NCBI RefSeq assembly: GCF_024160145.1
Contig: NZ_JAMYWQ010000020.1
Coordinates: forward strand, 1 to 64,000
DNA from: Serratia nevei
GTDB lineage: Bacteria; Pseudomonadota; Gammaproteobacteria; Enterobacterales; Enterobacteriaceae
Direction of reading: 5' to 3'
Length of the DNA stretch: 64,000 nt
Made by a program: the position numbers and the translations under genes. The notes under the pieces are model-generated. The model worked only from the letters and a program-made list of their open reading frames with translations. It did no database searches and was not told where the DNA came from. Below, piece by piece: positions 28,154 to 36,808 of the stretch. Position 1 is the stretch's first letter. Every line of letters begins with the position of its first letter.

Positions 28154-29623
28154 ATGACCAACCGGTTAACCAAAACCGCGTTAGCGGTGCTGCTGCTCGG
28201 CACGCTGAACGCCACCGCCCTGGCGCCAGCACAGGCGGAAAGCCAGGACCAGTTGCCGGACATGGGCACCTCCGCCGGCGGCACCCTGAGCATCGGACAA
28301 GAGCTGGCGATGGGCGATTTCTACGTGCGCCAACTGCGCGCCAGCGCCCCGCTAATCAACGATCCGCTGCTGAGCCAGTACATCAACCAGCTGGGCAACC
28401 GGCTGGTGGCCAGCGCCTATTCGGTGCGCACGCCGTTCCATTTCTATCTGGTGCGCAACGACGAGATCAACGCCTTCGCCTTCTTCGGCGGCAATGTGGT
28501 ACTGCACTCCGCGCTGCTGCGCGTCAGCGACAACGAAAGCCAGCTGGCTTCGGTGCTGGCGCACGAAATCTCGCACGTCACCCAGCGCCACCTGGCACGC
28601 GCAATGGAGGACCAACAGCGCAACGCCCCGCTGACCTGGGTGGGCGCGCTCGGCTCCATCCTGCTGGCGATGGCCAACCCGACCATGGGCATGGCGGCGC
28701 TGAGCGGCACCCTGGCCGGCACCCAGCAGGGCATGATCAGTTTTACCCAGTCGAACGAACAGGAAGCCGACCGTATCGGCATTCAGGTGCTGCAACGCGC
28801 CGGTTTCGATCCCGAAGCGATGCCCGACTTCCTGCAAAAACTGGCGGATCAATCGCGCTACGCTTCCAAACCGCCGGAAATGCTGCTGACGCACCCGTTG
28901 CCGGACAGCCGCCTCTCCGACGCGCGCAACCGCGCCAATCAGATGCCGAAGCACATCGTGCAGTCTTCGCAGGATTACCTGATGGCCAAGGTGCGCGCAC
29001 TGGGCATGTACAGTTCGGAAGGCTATGGCCTGAACGAAGAGCTGCTCGGCTCGCTCAGCAAGGGCAACGTGCGCGAACAGGCGGCCGCCAAATACGGCCG
29101 CGCCATCTTGTTCTATGAAGCGAAAAAATACGACGACGCGCGCAACATCATTCAGCCGATGCTGGCGCAGGATACGAAAAACGTCTGGCTGATCGACCTG
29201 ATGACCGATATCGATCTCGGCCAGAAACGCGCGCCGCAGGCCATCGCCCGTCTGCAGGCGGCCAACGCCGCCCAGAACAACAACCCGGTGCTGCAGCTCA
29301 ACCTGGCCAACGCCTATGTCGAAGGCAACCAGCCGGCGCAGGCGTCGAAAATATTAAACCGCTACACCTTTGCCCATCCGGACGATCCGAACGGCTGGGA
29401 TCTGCTGGCGCAGGCCAGCGCCGCCCAGGGGCTGCGCGATGAAGAGCTGTCGGCCCGCGCCGAGAGCCTGGCGCTGACCGGCCGGCTCGATCAGGCCATC
29501 GGCCTGCTCAGCAATGCCAGCTCGCTGCAAAAACTCGGCAGCCTGAAACAGGCGCGCTACGATGCGCGCATCGACCAGCTGCGCCAACTGCAACAGCGCT
29601 TCCGCCAATACCAGCGCAGCTGA
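28154..29623 (+). CDS. bepA: Periplasmic chaperone/metalloprotease BepA
   Basis: 489 aa (E. coli 487). Cleavable signal peptide ending about APAQA-ES (residue 28). M48 zinc protease domain with HEISH (His137, Glu138, His141) and the downstream glutamate in [10 protein letters not shown]; a C-terminal TPR region (about 310-480) docks on the BAM complex. It promotes LptD maturation and degrades misassembled outer-membrane proteins. AAGGGA ribosome site about 12 nt upstream. yfgD follows closely, as in E. coli. Confidence 0.95.
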   Translation: MTNRLTKTALAVLLLGTLNATALAPAQAESQDQLPDMGTSAGGTLSIGQELAMGDFYVRQLRASAPLINDPLLSQYINQLGNRLVASAYSVRTPFHFYLVRNDEINAFAFFGGNVVLHSALLRVSDNESQLASVLAHEISHVTQRHLARAMEDQQRNAPLTWVGALGSILLAMANPTMGMAALSGTLAGTQQGMISFTQSNEQEADRIGIQVLQRAGFDPEAMPDFLQKLADQSRYASKPPEMLLTHPLPDSRLSDARNRANQMPKHIVQSSQDYLMAKVRALGMYSSEGYGLNEELLGSLSKGNVREQAAAKYGRAILFYEAKKYDDARNIIQPMLAQDTKNVWLIDLMTDIDLGQKRAPQAIARLQAANAAQNNNPVLQLNLANAYVEGNQPAQASKILNRYTFAHPDDPNGWDLLAQASAAQGLRDEELSARAESLALTGRLDQAIGLLSNASSLQKLGSLKQARYDARIDQLRQLQQRFRQYQRS

Positions 29624-29643
29624 TTCAACAAGGAATGAACGCC

Positions 29644-29997
29644 ATGAAAAACGTCACGATTTATCACAACCCGCGCTGCTCCAAAAGCCGTGAAACCCTG
29701 GCGCTGCTGGAGCAGCACGGGGTCGATCCCAGGGTGGTGCTGTACCTTGATACGCCCCCTTCGGTTGATGAGCTGAAAAAACTGTTGAAAGAATTAGGCT
29801 TCACCTCGGCGCGCGATCTGATGCGCAAAAAAGAAGATCTGTACAAGGAATTGAAGCTGGCGGACGACAGCCTGAGCGAAGAACAGCTGCTGGCGGCGAT
29901 GTCGACCAACCCGAAACTGATCGAACGCCCGATCGTGGTGAAAGGCAGCAAGGCGCGTATCGGCCGGCCGCCGGAGCAGGTGCTGGAGATTTTGTAA
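29644..29997 (+). CDS. yfgD: ArsC-family protein YfgD (arsenate reductase-like)
   Basis: 117 aa. The active-site pattern YHNPRCSKSRETLALLE carries the ArsC nucleophilic cysteine, and LIERPIVVKGSKARIGRPPE carries the family arginine region. It belongs to the glutaredoxin-coupled arsenate reductase group, but no ars genes are near, so an in vivo arsenate role is unproven. Start at 29644 gives AAGGAA at 9 nt; the ATG at 29635 is too close to that site. Confidence 0.9.
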   Translation: MKNVTIYHNPRCSKSRETLALLEQHGVDPRVVLYLDTPPSVDELKKLLKELGFTSARDLMRKKEDLYKELKLADDSLSEEQLLAAMSTNPKLIERPIVVKGSKARIGRPPEQVLEIL

Positions 29998-30007
29998 ATT
30001 CGAACCC

Positions 30008-30035
30008 GGGCGCGGACTGTCGCGCCCTTTCTTTT
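30008..30035 (+). terminator. Terminator between yfgD and hda
   Basis: GGGCGCG/CGCGCCC 7-bp stem, 6-nt loop, TTTCTTTT on the plus strand; ends the bepA-yfgD operon facing hda. Confidence 0.85.
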
Positions 30036-30045
30036 GCGGTAGCCG

Positions 30046-30747
30046 CTACAGCCCCAGGATCTCTTTGACGAACGGAATGGTCAGCTTGCGCTGGGCGGTG
30101 ATTGAGGCGCGATCGAGCTGATCGAGGGTCATAAACAGCGTGCGCATCTCGCGATCCAGCCGTTTCAACAGGAAACGGCCTACGTCTTCCGGCAGCTCGA
30201 AGCCGCGCAGTTTGCCGCGCAGCTGCAGCGCCAGCAATTTCTCTTCGTCCGACAGCGGCTGCAGCTTGTAGATCTGCCCCCAGTCCAGGCGCGAAGCCAA
30301 ATCCGGTAAACGCAGGTTCAGCTGACGCGGCGGACGATCCCCGGTGATGAACAAGCGGGTGCGGCCGGTTTCCAGGATGCGGTTGTAGAGGTTGAAGATC
30401 GCCATCTCCCACTCTTCGTCGCCGGCGATGCATTCAATATTGTCGATGCACACCAGCGCCAGCTGCTCCATGCCGTCCAGCACTTCAGGCACGAAGTAAG
30501 CGCGTTTGTCGAGCGGCACATAACCCACCGCTTCCCCCTTCTGCGAAAGCTCGGCGCAGGCCGCATGCAGCAAATGACTGCGCCCGCCGCCTTCGCGCGA
30601 CCAAAAATAGATATAGCTGCCATGTTCCTGGCGGACGGCGGATTGGATCGCGGCTAATAGGGATGGGTTCTCGCCCGGATAAAAACTGGCGAAAGTTTCA
30701 TCATCGGGAAGATAAAGTGGCAGTGAAAGCTGTGCCGGCGTATTCAG
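30046..30747 (-). CDS. hda: DnaA regulatory inactivator Hda, CTG start
   Basis: 233 aa if translation starts at CTG 30747, exactly the E. coli length. The protein begins [18 protein letters not shown], which includes the clamp-binding motif QLSLPL (residues 6-11). With the sliding clamp Hda makes DnaA hydrolyse ATP after initiation. A GAGG site lies 7 nt upstream of CTG. An ATG/GTG/TTG search would start only at 30573 and lose 58 residues including the clamp motif and the P-loop-like [11 protein letters not shown]+ parts seen: [12 protein letters not shown] (Walker B-like), [19 protein letters not shown]. Confidence 0.95.
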   Translation of the reverse strand: MNTPAQLSLPLYLPDDETFASFYPGENPSLLAAIQSAVRQEHGSYIYFWSREGGGRSHLLHAACAELSQKGEAVGYVPLDKRAYFVPEVLDGMEQLALVCIDNIECIAGDEEWEMAIFNLYNRILETGRTRLFITGDRPPRQLNLRLPDLASRLDWGQIYKLQPLSDEEKLLALQLRGKLRGFELPEDVGRFLLKRLDREMRTLFMTLDQLDRASITAQRKLTIPFVKEILGL

Positions 30748-31020
30748 AGAAGCACCTCAACCAAAACTGGCAGAAAAACGCGGGCAGTTTAACACAGAAA
30801 ACGGGCGCTGTTGAACCGGCAGGATCTTATGCGGCAATAGTGAGCAATGGCTAAGCGCCGTTTAATCGATTGCGGTTCCCCTCACACACAAGAATTATCC
30901 GATATATTGCCCTAACCTCCTGCCTGAGCAGGCGAAATTTGTCATTTAAGCCAAATCTGACCTAGTATAGGTAGGCTAAATGCAATCACCATCAACAAGG
31001 TTTCTGCAAGGATATAGACG

Positions 31021-31536
31021 ATGAAAGTATGGAATAAAGTACTGTTGGCCTCCTTTATCGGGTTGTTGGTTGCCGGCTGTGATGACTCGTCCAAAGTTGA
31101 CGCCAAGCTGGATAAAGCCAAAGACAGCGCCGAGCAGATGAAAGACGCCGCGCAGCAAAAAGCGGACGCTCTGACGGACAAAGCGAAAGCGACGGCGGAT
31201 GAAATCAAAAAAGAGGCCGCCACGCAGGCAGACCAGCTGAAGGACAAGGCCTCGGCAATTAAAGATGAAGCTGCCAAACAGGCGGATGCCATCACCAACG
31301 ACGCCAAGGCCCAGGCTGCCGCAATCAAAGATGACGCCGGCAAGCAGAGCCAGCAACTGGTGGATCAGGCCAAGGCCATCAAAAACGACGCCATCAACGG
31401 TGCCAACGATCTGACCGAGCAGGCCAAGGCGAAAACCGAAGCCCTCAAGAACAGCGCCGAGAACAAAGCGCAAGAGTTGAAACAAGAGACCGATGCGGCG
31501 GTGAACGGCAATACTCAGCCGGCCACCCAGCAGTAA
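31021..31536 (+). CDS. Repetitive alanine/lysine-rich lipoprotein
   Basis: 171 aa. Signal peptide with lipobox VAGC (acylated Cys20, followed by Asp-Asp). The rest is a long highly charged helix built of repeating units such as KAKATADEIKKEA and KDEAAKQADAITNDA, poor in Gly, Pro and aromatics, like LEA-type or coiled-coil proteins. I do not recognise a gene name. The Asp at +2 would by the usual rule favour inner-membrane retention. It is followed by a YeaQ/YmgE-type gene, 32 bp away. Confidence 0.8.
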   Translation: MKVWNKVLLASFIGLLVAGCDDSSKVDAKLDKAKDSAEQMKDAAQQKADALTDKAKATADEIKKEAATQADQLKDKASAIKDEAAKQADAITNDAKAQAAAIKDDAGKQSQQLVDQAKAIKNDAINGANDLTEQAKAKTEALKNSAENKAQELKQETDAAVNGNTQPATQQ

Positions 31537-31568
31537 GCCCTACCCAGCCACCAAGAGAGGAGCAGTAA

Positions 31569-31817
31569 ATGGGAATTATTTCCTGGATTATCTTCGGCCT
31601 GATCGCCGGTATTTTGGCTAAGTGGATCATGCCCGGCAAAGACGGCGGCGGCTTTATCATGACCGTTGTGCTGGGGATCGTCGGCGCCGTGGTCGGCGGC
31701 TATATCAGCACCTTCTTCGGCTACGGCAAGGTTGACGGCTTCAACTTCGGCAGCTTCGTGGTGGCCGTTATCGGCGCCATCGTGGTGCTGTTCGTGTACC
31801 GCAAAATTCGCAGCTGA
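31569..31817 (+). CDS. GlsB/YeaQ/YmgE-family membrane protein
   Basis: 82 aa. Three hydrophobic Gly-rich helices: GIISWIIFGLIAGILAKWIM, MTVVLGIVGAVVGGYIS and SFVVAVIGAIVVLFVYRKI, the transglycosylase-associated (YeaQ/YmgE) family pattern. Members are often stress-induced; function unknown. GAGAGGAG ribosome site. Likely co-transcribed with the upstream lipoprotein and ended by a strong terminator. Confidence 0.88.
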   Translation: MGIISWIIFGLIAGILAKWIMPGKDGGGFIMTVVLGIVGAVVGGYISTFFGYGKVDGFNFGSFVVAVIGAIVVLFVYRKIRS

Positions 31818-31834
31818 GGCGAATACCCTCAGTC

Positions 31835-31862
31835 AAAAGGGCAGCCCCTGGGCTGCCCTTTT
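31835..31862. terminator. Bidirectional terminator ymgE-like/uraA
   Basis: AAAAGGGCAGCC/GGGCTGCCCTTTT, about 11-12 bp stem with 4-nt loop between convergent genes. Confidence 0.9.
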
Positions 31863-31864
31863 CG

Positions 31865-33154
31865 TTACTTCTGCTCCGCCGATTCGTCCGGCGCATCAAG
31901 CACCTCTTCTTCCTTGCGGAACAGGCTGATGACCTTGAACAGCAGGCTCAGGCCAATACCGACGATGGTGGCCAGCGCCATGCCTTTCAGCTCCGCCGCG
32001 CCGATATGCACCTTGGCGCCGCTCACGCCGATGATCAGGATCACCGAGGTCAAAATCAGGTTTTGCGCCTTGTTGTAATCCACTTTGGATTCGATCAGCA
32101 CGCGAATGCCCGAGGCACCGATCACACCGTACAGCAGCAGCGAAACGCCGCCCATCACCGGCACCGGCACCGCCTGGATCGCCGCCGCCAGCTTGCCGAT
32201 GCAGGACAGCAAGATAGCCAGCACCGCCGCACCGCCGATCACCCAGGTACTGTAGACCTTGGTGATGGCCATCACGCCGATGTTCTCGCCGTAGGTGGTG
32301 TTCGGCGTAGAGCCGAAGAAGCCGGAGAACACCGTCGAGATGCCGTTGGCGAACATCGAGCGGTGCAGCCCCGGATCGCGGATCAGGTCTTTTTTCACAA
32401 TGTTGGCAGTGACCACCAGGTGGCCGACGTGCTCGGCGATCACCACCAGCGCCGCCGGCAGAATGGTAAAGATGGCGAACCACTCAAAGCGCGGGGTGTA
32501 GAAGGTCGGCAGCGCGAACCAGTGTGCCTCGCGGATCGGGGTCAAATCCACCACGCCCATGAAGAACGACAGCGCGTAGCCCACCAGCACGCCGATCAGG
32601 ATCGGGATAATTGCCAGGAAACCGCGGAACAGCACCGAACCGAGCACCGTGACCGCCAGCGTCACCAGCGAAATGGTGATGGTGGTGGAGTCAGCGCTGG
32701 TGCCCTCCGCCGGCAGCAGCCCCGCCATGTTGGCCGCCACGCCCGCCAACTCCAGGCCGATGACGGCGACGATCGCCCCCATCGCCGCCGGCGGGAACAT
32801 CACGTCCAGCCAGCCGGTGCCGGCCTTTTTCACGATCAGCGCCACCAGGCAGAACAGCACGCCGCACATGATAAAACCGCCCAACGCCACTTCGTAACCG
32901 AGCGGTAACAGCAGCAGCACCGGCGAGATAAACGCGAAGCTGGAACCGAGGTAGGCCGGGATCTTGCCTTTACAGATGAACAGATACAGCAGCGTGCCGA
33001 TGCCGTTGAACAGCAGCACGGTCGCCGGGTTGATCTTGAACAGGATAGGCACCAGCACGGTGGCGCCGAACATGGCGAACAGGTGCTGGAAGCTGAGCGG
33101 AATGGTCTGGAGCAGCGGCGGGCGCTCGCTGACGCCGATGGCGCGACGGGTCAT
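31865..33154 (-). CDS. uraA: Uracil:proton symporter UraA
   Basis: 429 aa, about 14 membrane segments, identical in plan to E. coli UraA. N-terminus MTRRAIGVSERPPLLQTIPL, the half-helix region FAFISPVLLLLPLG and the substrate-site block GSTPNTTYGENIGVMAITKVYS are conserved. Takes up uracil, which Upp then converts to UMP. It follows upp on the same strand behind a terminator hairpin, so read-through or attenuation controls it. Confidence 0.96.
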   Translation of the reverse strand: MTRRAIGVSERPPLLQTIPLSFQHLFAMFGATVLVPILFKINPATVLLFNGIGTLLYLFICKGKIPAYLGSSFAFISPVLLLLPLGYEVALGGFIMCGVLFCLVALIVKKAGTGWLDVMFPPAAMGAIVAVIGLELAGVAANMAGLLPAEGTSADSTTITISLVTLAVTVLGSVLFRGFLAIIPILIGVLVGYALSFFMGVVDLTPIREAHWFALPTFYTPRFEWFAIFTILPAALVVIAEHVGHLVVTANIVKKDLIRDPGLHRSMFANGISTVFSGFFGSTPNTTYGENIGVMAITKVYSTWVIGGAAVLAILLSCIGKLAAAIQAVPVPVMGGVSLLLYGVIGASGIRVLIESKVDYNKAQNLILTSVILIIGVSGAKVHIGAAELKGMALATIVGIGLSLLFKVISLFRKEEEVLDAPDESAEQK

Positions 33155-33195
33155 GTGTGCTTTTCCTCGGTTTATTGGTTTTATAGGTTTTAGTC

Positions 33196-33223
33196 AAAAA
33201 AAAGCCGACTCGTTAAGTCGGCT
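33196..33223 (-). terminator. Terminator/attenuator between upp and uraA
   Basis: AGCCGACT/AGTCGGCT 8-bp stem, 5-nt loop, eight T on the minus strand. A strong intrinsic terminator inside the upp-uraA gap (76 bp), so it must lower uraA expression relative to upp. Confidence 0.88.
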
Positions 33224-33230
33224 CAAATGT

Positions 33231-33857
33231 TTACTTGGTACCAAATATCTTGTCGCCCGCATCACCCAGGCCAGGCACGATGTAGCCCTTGTCGTTCAGA
33301 CACTGATCGATGGAGGCGGTGTACAGCTCAACGTCCGGGTGCGCTTTCTCCAGCGCGGCGATGCCTTCCGGCGCCGCCACCAGCACCAGCACCTTGATGC
33401 TGTGGCAGCCGGCTTTCTTCAGCAGATCGATAGTGGCGATCATCGAACCGCCGGTGGCCAGCATCGGGTCGACGACCAGCGCCATGCGCTCTTCGATGTT
33501 GGAAACCAGCTTCTGGAAGTACGGCACCGGCTCCAGGGTTTCTTCGTCGCGGTATACCCCCACCACGCTGATGCGCGCGCTCGGCACGTGCTCCAGCACC
33601 CCTTCCATCATGCCCAGGCCTGCGCGCAGGATAGGCACCACGGTAATCTTTTTCCCTTTGATCTGTTCCACTTCAACTGGCCCGCACCAGCCTTCGATGG
33701 TGACTTTTTCCGTCTCCAGATCGGCGGTCGCTTCATAGGTCAGTAAACTACCCACTTCTGAGGCCAGCTCACGGAAGCGTTTGGTGCTGATGTCATTTTC
33801 GCGCATCAGGCCAAGCTTGTGTTTTACCAGCGGGTGTTTCACCTCAACGATCTTCAT
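33231..33857 (-). CDS. upp: Uracil phosphoribosyltransferase
   Basis: 208 aa, the E. coli length. Converts uracil and PRPP to UMP. Seen: [25 protein letters not shown] and the PRPP loop [24 protein letters not shown] occurs at 33860 and 33857; the second gives 208 aa and a better spacing from GGAG. Divergent from purM. Confidence 0.96.
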   Translation of the reverse strand: MKIVEVKHPLVKHKLGLMRENDISTKRFRELASEVGSLLTYEATADLETEKVTIEGWCGPVEVEQIKGKKITVVPILRAGLGMMEGVLEHVPSARISVVGVYRDEETLEPVPYFQKLVSNIEERMALVVDPMLATGGSMIATIDLLKKAGCHSIKVLVLVAAPEGIAALEKAHPDVELYTASIDQCLNDKGYIVPGLGDAGDKIFGTK

Positions 33858-34010
33858 CATTTTTCTCCTATTAAGGTGGTTGCGGCCAAAAAAATCGCGG
33901 GATTATACCTCCTTTTTTTCGTCGCGCCACCCACAATAGCCCGATCGGGATCAACAAAAGTTTGAATATCAGTATAGATGACGAAAAAGCGGAGCCGGTT
34001 CACAAGCCGC

Positions 34011-34026
34011 TCGCAAACGTTTGCCT
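34011..34026 (+). promoter_or_regulatory. PurR operator upstream of purM
   Basis: TCGCAAACGTTTGCCT matches the PUR-box consensus, with the central CGCAAACGTTT intact. It lies about 90 bp upstream of purM, in the position known for E. coli purMN. Confidence 0.85.
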
Positions 34027-34112
34027 GCGCTGTTAGAATTGCCGCGCCTTATTCCGGAATCAACATCGGAAGCACAGTTTTCAAACCGCAAACCGTCGTG
34101 GGGAATCGCGCA

Positions 34113-35150
34113 GTGACCGACAAAACCTCTCTCAGCTATAAAGACGCAGGTGTCGATATCGATGCAGGCAACGCATTGGTAGACCGCATCAAAGGTGTAG
34201 TTAAACAGACCCGTCGCCCGGAAGTGATGGGCGGTCTGGGCGGGTTTGGCGCCCTGTGTGCGTTGCCGCAGAAATACCGCGAGCCGGTGCTGGTTTCCGG
34301 TACCGACGGCGTGGGCACCAAGCTGCGTCTGGCGATGGATCTGAAACGCCACGACACCATCGGTATCGATCTGGTGGCGATGTGCGTTAACGATCTGGTG
34401 GTTCAGGGCGCCGAGCCGCTGTTCTTCCTCGACTACTACGCCACCGGCAAGCTGGACGTAGACACTGCGGCCAGCGTGATCACCGGCATCGCCGAAGGCT
34501 GCAAACAGTCCGGCTGTGCGCTGGTGGGCGGCGAAACCGCTGAAATGCCAGGCATGTACCACGGCGAAGACTACGACGTGGCCGGCTTCTGCGTCGGCGT
34601 GGTCGAAAAATCCGAGATCATCGACGGCAGCAAAGTGCAGCCCGGCGACGCGCTGATCGCCCTGGGCGCTTCCGGCCCGCACTCCAACGGCTACTCGCTG
34701 GTGCGCAAGATCCTGGAAGTGAGCAACACCGATCCGACCGCCACCCAGCTGGAAGGCAAGCCGCTGGCCGACCATCTGTTGGCGCCGACCAAAATTTACG
34801 TGAAGTCCGTGCTGGCGCTGATCGAGAAGGCGGACGTACACGCCATCGCTCACCTCACCGGCGGCGGCTTCTGGGAAAACATTCCGCGCGTGCTGCCGGA
34901 AGGCATGCAGGCAGTGATCGACGAAGCCAGCTGGCAGTGGCCGGCGGTGTTCACCTGGCTGCAGCAGGCCGGTAACGTCAGCCGTCATGAAATGTACCGC
35001 ACCTTCAACTGCGGCGTAGGCATGGTCATCGCCCTGCCTGAAGCCGAAGTGGAAGCGGCCATCGCGCTGCTGAGCGCGGCAGGTGAAAAAGCGTGGAAAA
35101 TCGGTAAACTGACCGCCTCTTCCGACGAACAACAAGTGGTCATCAACTGA
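34113..35150 (+). CDS. purM: Phosphoribosylaminoimidazole synthetase (AIR synthase)
   Basis: 345 aa, same as E. coli. Converts FGAM to AIR with ATP. Seen: [32 protein letters not shown] (nucleotide site), [19 protein letters not shown] and [15 protein letters not shown] at 34113 (protein [10 protein letters not shown]) after GGGGA is used; the upstream open frame to 33978 runs through the PurR box and is not coding. purN overlaps its stop. Confidence 0.96.
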   Translation: MTDKTSLSYKDAGVDIDAGNALVDRIKGVVKQTRRPEVMGGLGGFGALCALPQKYREPVLVSGTDGVGTKLRLAMDLKRHDTIGIDLVAMCVNDLVVQGAEPLFFLDYYATGKLDVDTAASVITGIAEGCKQSGCALVGGETAEMPGMYHGEDYDVAGFCVGVVEKSEIIDGSKVQPGDALIALGASGPHSNGYSLVRKILEVSNTDPTATQLEGKPLADHLLAPTKIYVKSVLALIEKADVHAIAHLTGGGFWENIPRVLPEGMQAVIDEASWQWPAVFTWLQQAGNVSRHEMYRTFNCGVGMVIALPEAEVEAAIALLSAAGEKAWKIGKLTASSDEQQVVIN

Positions 35151-35788
35151 TGAAAAAGATCGTGGTGTTGGTCTCCGGCCAGGGGAGCAATCTCCAGGCG
35201 CTGATTGACGCCTGCCAGCAGGGCCGCATCGCCGCCGAGATCGTGGCGGTGTTCAGCAACAAGGCGCAGGCTTACGGCCTGCAGCGTGCAGAGGCGGCGG
35301 GCATCGCCGCCCAGGCGCTGGATGCCAAGGCTTACGCCGATCGCGCGGCGTTCGACGCCGCGTTGGCAGACGCCATCGACCAGTACCAGCCCGATCTGGT
35401 GGTGCTGGCCGGCTACATGCGCATCCTCAGCCCGCAGTTCGTACAGCGCTATGCCGGCCGCCTGCTGAACATCCACCCTTCCCTGCTGCCGAAATACCCG
35501 GGGCTGCATACCCACCGTCAGGCCATCGACAACGGCGACAGCGAACACGGCACCTCGGTGCATTTCGTGACCGAACAGCTCGACGGCGGCCCGGTGATTT
35601 TGCAGGCCAAGGTGCCGATTTTCCCCGGCGACGAAGAGGATGACGTGGTTGAACGGGTGCAAGCCCAGGAACACACCCTTTATCCGCTGGTGGTGAGCTG
35701 GTTCGTCGACGGCCGCCTGGCGATGCGCGATGGCGCCGCCTGGCTGGACGGCGAACGCCTGCCGGCACAGGGTCACGCCGCCGACTGA
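35150..35788 (+). CDS. purN: Glycinamide ribonucleotide formyltransferase
   Basis: 212 aa (E. coli 212). Transfers formyl from 10-formyl-THF to GAR. Seen: VLVSGQGSNLQALID (phosphate loop), NIHPSLLPKYPG with the catalytic His, and HFVTEQLDGGPVILQ with the catalytic Asp. Starts on the last base of the purM stop codon (TGATG), so the two are coupled. Confidence 0.96.
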   Translation: MKKIVVLVSGQGSNLQALIDACQQGRIAAEIVAVFSNKAQAYGLQRAEAAGIAAQALDAKAYADRAAFDAALADAIDQYQPDLVVLAGYMRILSPQFVQRYAGRLLNIHPSLLPKYPGLHTHRQAIDNGDSEHGTSVHFVTEQLDGGPVILQAKVPIFPGDEEDDVVERVQAQEHTLYPLVVSWFVDGRLAMRDGAAWLDGERLPAQGHAAD

Positions 35789-35797
35789 ACCTTGCCT

Positions 35798-35828
35798 AAA
35801 CGGCGCCCACGCGGCGCCGTTTTTTTTC
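35798..35828 (+). terminator. Terminator after purMN
   Basis: AACGGCGCC/GGCGCCGTT-type stem (core CGGCGCC/GGCGCCG, 5-nt loop) followed by eight T. Confidence 0.9.
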
Positions 35829-36493
35829 GCCGCCCGCGGCGATGGTTCCAAAGGGCTCGCAGCGCCGTGGCCAAACTATCCGCTGTCAGGACCAATGCCG
35901 TCATGAGCGTGCTCCGCCATTTCGCATCAATACCCCCGCCAGAAACCGAACGCATCACGGACGCCAAGCCAAGAATGCCCCCTCGCAATAATATCCAACA
36001 GAAAGTAAAACCACCATAATGATTTCTCAAATTAACAATATTCGGTGAAATTTTTCAAAAATAATATATTTATCTCTTATACATAGTTTTGAATTCAATA
36101 TATTAACGACAACCCCATGATTATTGTGACCTGCATTGCAATAATAGAAAATACCTCGCAAATTGTAATGATGTGTTGCCGTTCTATTAAAAACATGTAA
36201 GAGTATGTCTAACACGATGATTTAATGTTACACACATAGGATTCATTTCATATTTCGCAAGCACCGGTCATACATTGGCGCCTTCAATTTAAAATAATTC
36301 AATATGAAAGAATTGAATATCGACGCTTCTTGCCTCGATATAATTAGCGCGATATGAAAATTATTTTTCAGATAAATGTTTAGTGGGGAGCCCCCATTAA
36401 TATGAATTCGTTTGAATCTATTTCAACGATATGCAGCAGCAGCTCGAATCATGTTATAGCTAACTCATCAACAACTGATTAATAAGGATATTT
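35829..36493. other. AT-rich intergenic island before the RiPP precursor
   Basis: About 660 bp. After about 35990 it becomes strongly AT-rich, unlike the host DNA. It contains a small inverted repeat (ATTCAAT/ATTGAAT at about 36298-36318) and a GGGG/CCCC mini-hairpin near 36384. Short open frames on the minus strand (35773-36030, 36027-36215) have no ribosome sites and look spurious. It presumably holds the promoter for the precursor gene; composition suggests horizontal transfer into the purN downstream junction. Confidence 0.55.
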
Positions 36494-36736
36494 ATGCTTA
36501 ATCATACCTCTCTGACTCGCCAACCCCACCGTTTCGATATTGTTCTCGACTCGCCTTCCATGCCCTCTGACGGCATTGATTTATTAGTCGAAGAACTGCC
36601 TGAAACGCTGCACTTTGCCAGCGATTGCGCCTCTACCGGCAGCAGCGTCAGCACCGCCTCTACGGCGGGCTGCGGCTGCATTGCAACGGCGAGCTGCATC
36701 GGCACAATGGGCAGCGTTACCAGTAGCGGCAGCTAA
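36494..36736 (+). CDS. RiPP precursor peptide (thiazolyl-peptide/LAP- or lanthipeptide-like)
   Basis: 80 aa. Leader about 1-42 with an FDIVLD box (residues 14-19) and an acidic end VEELPETLHFA (32-42). Core about 43-80 is made of Ser, Thr, Cys, Gly and Ala: 11 Ser, 6 Thr and 4 Cys in 38 residues (CASTGSSVSTAS, AGCGCIATASC, TSSGS). The ELPETL...A leader followed by a Cys/Ser/Thr core is the pattern of thiazolyl-peptide-type (TOMM) precursors; the FDxxLD motif also occurs in class I lanthipeptide leaders. AAGGA 7 nt before ATG. An ABC ATPase follows by 72 bp; no modification enzyme is in the window. Confidence 0.75.
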   Translation: MLNHTSLTRQPHRFDIVLDSPSMPSDGIDLLVEELPETLHFASDCASTGSSVSTASTAGCGCIATASCIGTMGSVTSSGS

Positions 36737-36808
36737 ATCATCACCCACAACCGGTACAAGATCCTGTGCCAGTTAGTTATCTGAAACTCTACTCACTGGC
36801 TTTAAACA

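Noticed and set aside
35773-36215. Minus-strand ORFs of 85 and 62 codons downstream of purN
   Set aside because: No ribosome sites; the first reads back through the purN terminator and the second lies in AT-rich DNA with a composition-like translation.
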